Shown here: positions 63,455 to 64,000 of the stretch, in pieces
How positions within the stretch are numbered: position 1 is the stretch's first letter
Layout: each line of letters opens with the position of its first letter
Assembly: GCF_000284255.1 (NCBI RefSeq)
Contig: NC_017075.1
Coordinates: 3,286,001 to 3,350,000, forward strand
Origin: Rubrivivax gelatinosus IL144
GTDB lineage: Bacteria; Pseudomonadota; Gammaproteobacteria; Burkholderiales; Burkholderiaceae_C
DNA length: 64,000 bases
Direction: 5' to 3'
Program-made: the position numbers and the translations under genes
Notes under the pieces: model-generated
The model's input: the letters and a program-made list of their open reading frames with translations, nothing else
Told to the model about the DNA's origin: nothing
Databases searched by the model: none

Positions 63455-64000
63455 TCAGCCGGCGATCTCGGCCGGCAGATCCTCGGCGCCGGGCACGAAG
63501 AGCTTGCGCGTCTTGGCGTTGAAGTCCATCAGCCCGGCGTAGCGGCCCCAGGCGACCATGGTCTCGAAGCTGCGCTCCGGGTTCTCGTAGGGCAGCGCGG
63601 TGGCGATCTCGTGGATCACCTGGTCGGCGTCCACCGCCTCGTGCTCGCGCAGCAGCGCCAGCAGCACGTGGAAGATGCGCAGCTTGAACACCTGCGCGGC
63701 GAAGATGCGCCGCCGTTCTTCGCCGCTGGCGGCGACGAAACGCCGGCCCAGTTCGGTGAAGCGCACCTGGTCCTTCGGCGTCTCGATCAGCTCCAGGATC
63801 TCGGCGGCCTTGACGATGGCGATGGTGTCGCCGAACTCGCGCCCGATCTCGTCGGAGATGTCGTAGATGTTGGACAGCTCCGGCGCGTCGTTGAGGATGC
63901 TCAGCAGGCCCAGGATCTGGCCCACCGCGACCAGCGGGATCGCCTCCATGCGCGGCCGCGCGCGCGAGATCGGCTGGCCGGCAGTCGCCGTCTCCGGCGG
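63455..64000 (-). CDS. C-terminal part of nitrate/sulfonate/bicarbonate-type ABC ATPase with AAA-associated domain, cut by window edge
   Basis: The frame is open from the right edge to the stop at 63455, giving at least 181 residues. The visible part matches the AAA-associated C-terminal domain found after the ATPase core in NitT/TauT-family proteins. It starts near MEAIPLVAVGQILGLLSILN and continues with YDISDEIGREFGDTIAIVKA and RFTELGRRFVAASGEERRRI. An internal ATG at 63949 could be mistaken for a short gene start, but the frame continues upstream without a stop. The Walker motifs would be outside the window. It ends 10 bases from the convergent tetR gene. Confidence 0.8.
   Translation of the reverse strand, partial: PPETATAGQPISRARPRMEAIPLVAVGQILGLLSILNDAPELSNIYDISDEIGREFGDTIAIVKAAEILELIETPKDQVRFTELGRRFVAASGEERRRIFAAQVFKLRIFHVLLALLREHEAVDADQVIHEIATALPYENPERSFETMVAWGRYAGLMDFNAKTRKLFVPGAEDLPAEIAG

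Noticed and set aside
63455..63949. A complete 164-residue gene starting at ATG 63949
   Set aside because: The same frame continues open to the window edge, and the sequence matches only the C-terminal domain of a longer ABC ATPase, so it is treated as a partial gene.

Overview
The window is about 70% G+C and densely coded. Its conserved gene neighbourhoods (guaB/guaA, rnfH-ratA-smpB, phaR, tripartite-tricarboxylate 'Bug' binding protein, fused cysNC) point to a betaproteobacterium of the order Burkholderiales, probably of the Rubrivivax/Roseateles/Leptothrix type. This placement is inferred from gene content only. Large open frames opposite the real genes are a by-product of the base composition. 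Layout: (1) 1-13.5 kb is mostly housekeeping: aconitase X (cut by the window edge) with a Bug-type binding protein, a lone FAD/NAD(P)-binding oxidoreductase, guaB-MFS-guaA, DUF4124, rnfH-ratA diverging from smpB, a VOC protein, and phaR-rimO-metC-araC. (2) 13.5-31.8 kb is one minus-strand operon of seven nearly abutting or overlapping genes. It begins with two multidomain synthases: 2739 aa with two NMO-type barrels-KS-AT-ACP-KR-DH, and 1597 aa with KS-AT-DH-phosphopantetheinyl transferase. A stand-alone ACP, an AlkP-superfamily phosphodiesterase, an alpha/beta hydrolase with an extra C-terminal domain, a cytoplasmic propeller-like protein and a second alpha/beta hydrolase follow. This is a compact relative of the polyunsaturated fatty acid (Pfa) / secondary-lipid synthases. 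(3) 32-36.3 kb encodes three secreted propeller-like proteins, two of them divergent paralogues. A methyl-accepting chemotaxis protein follows. (4) 38-45.5 kb is a six-gene minus-strand operon: lipoprotein, AlkP-superfamily hydrolase, PAPS-type sulfotransferase, small helical protein, NodT-type outer-membrane factor, and an inner-membrane protein that fuses a PqqD-like domain, a degenerate M50-like membrane core and a HlyD adaptor. (5) 45.6-49.4 kb holds cysQ diverging from cysD-cysNC, the genes that make the sulfotransferase donor PAPS and remove its by-product PAP. (6) 49.5-54.7 kb is mainly peroxide defence: ahpC behind an OxyR-like box, ahpF, a YihY/BrkB membrane protein, a periplasmic PrxQ-type peroxiredoxin and a DUF1615 lipoprotein. 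(7) 54.7-63.4 kb has a penicillin-acylase family hydrolase, a small unknown protein, a NodT-HlyD-EmrB tripartite efflux operon ending in uspA, and a divergent TetR regulator with recognisable promoter and operator sequences. The C-terminal part of a nitrate/sulfonate-type ABC ATPase runs off the right edge. Main hypothesis: regions 2, 4 and 5 together make, possibly sulfate, and export an unusual long-chain lipid or polyketide. The synthase supplies the chain, cysDNC/cysQ support PAPS turnover, the sulfotransferase could decorate it, and the HlyD-type fusion with its outer-membrane factor could carry it out. The enzyme families are read directly from the sequence. The link between the operons is inference from proximity and matching chemistry.
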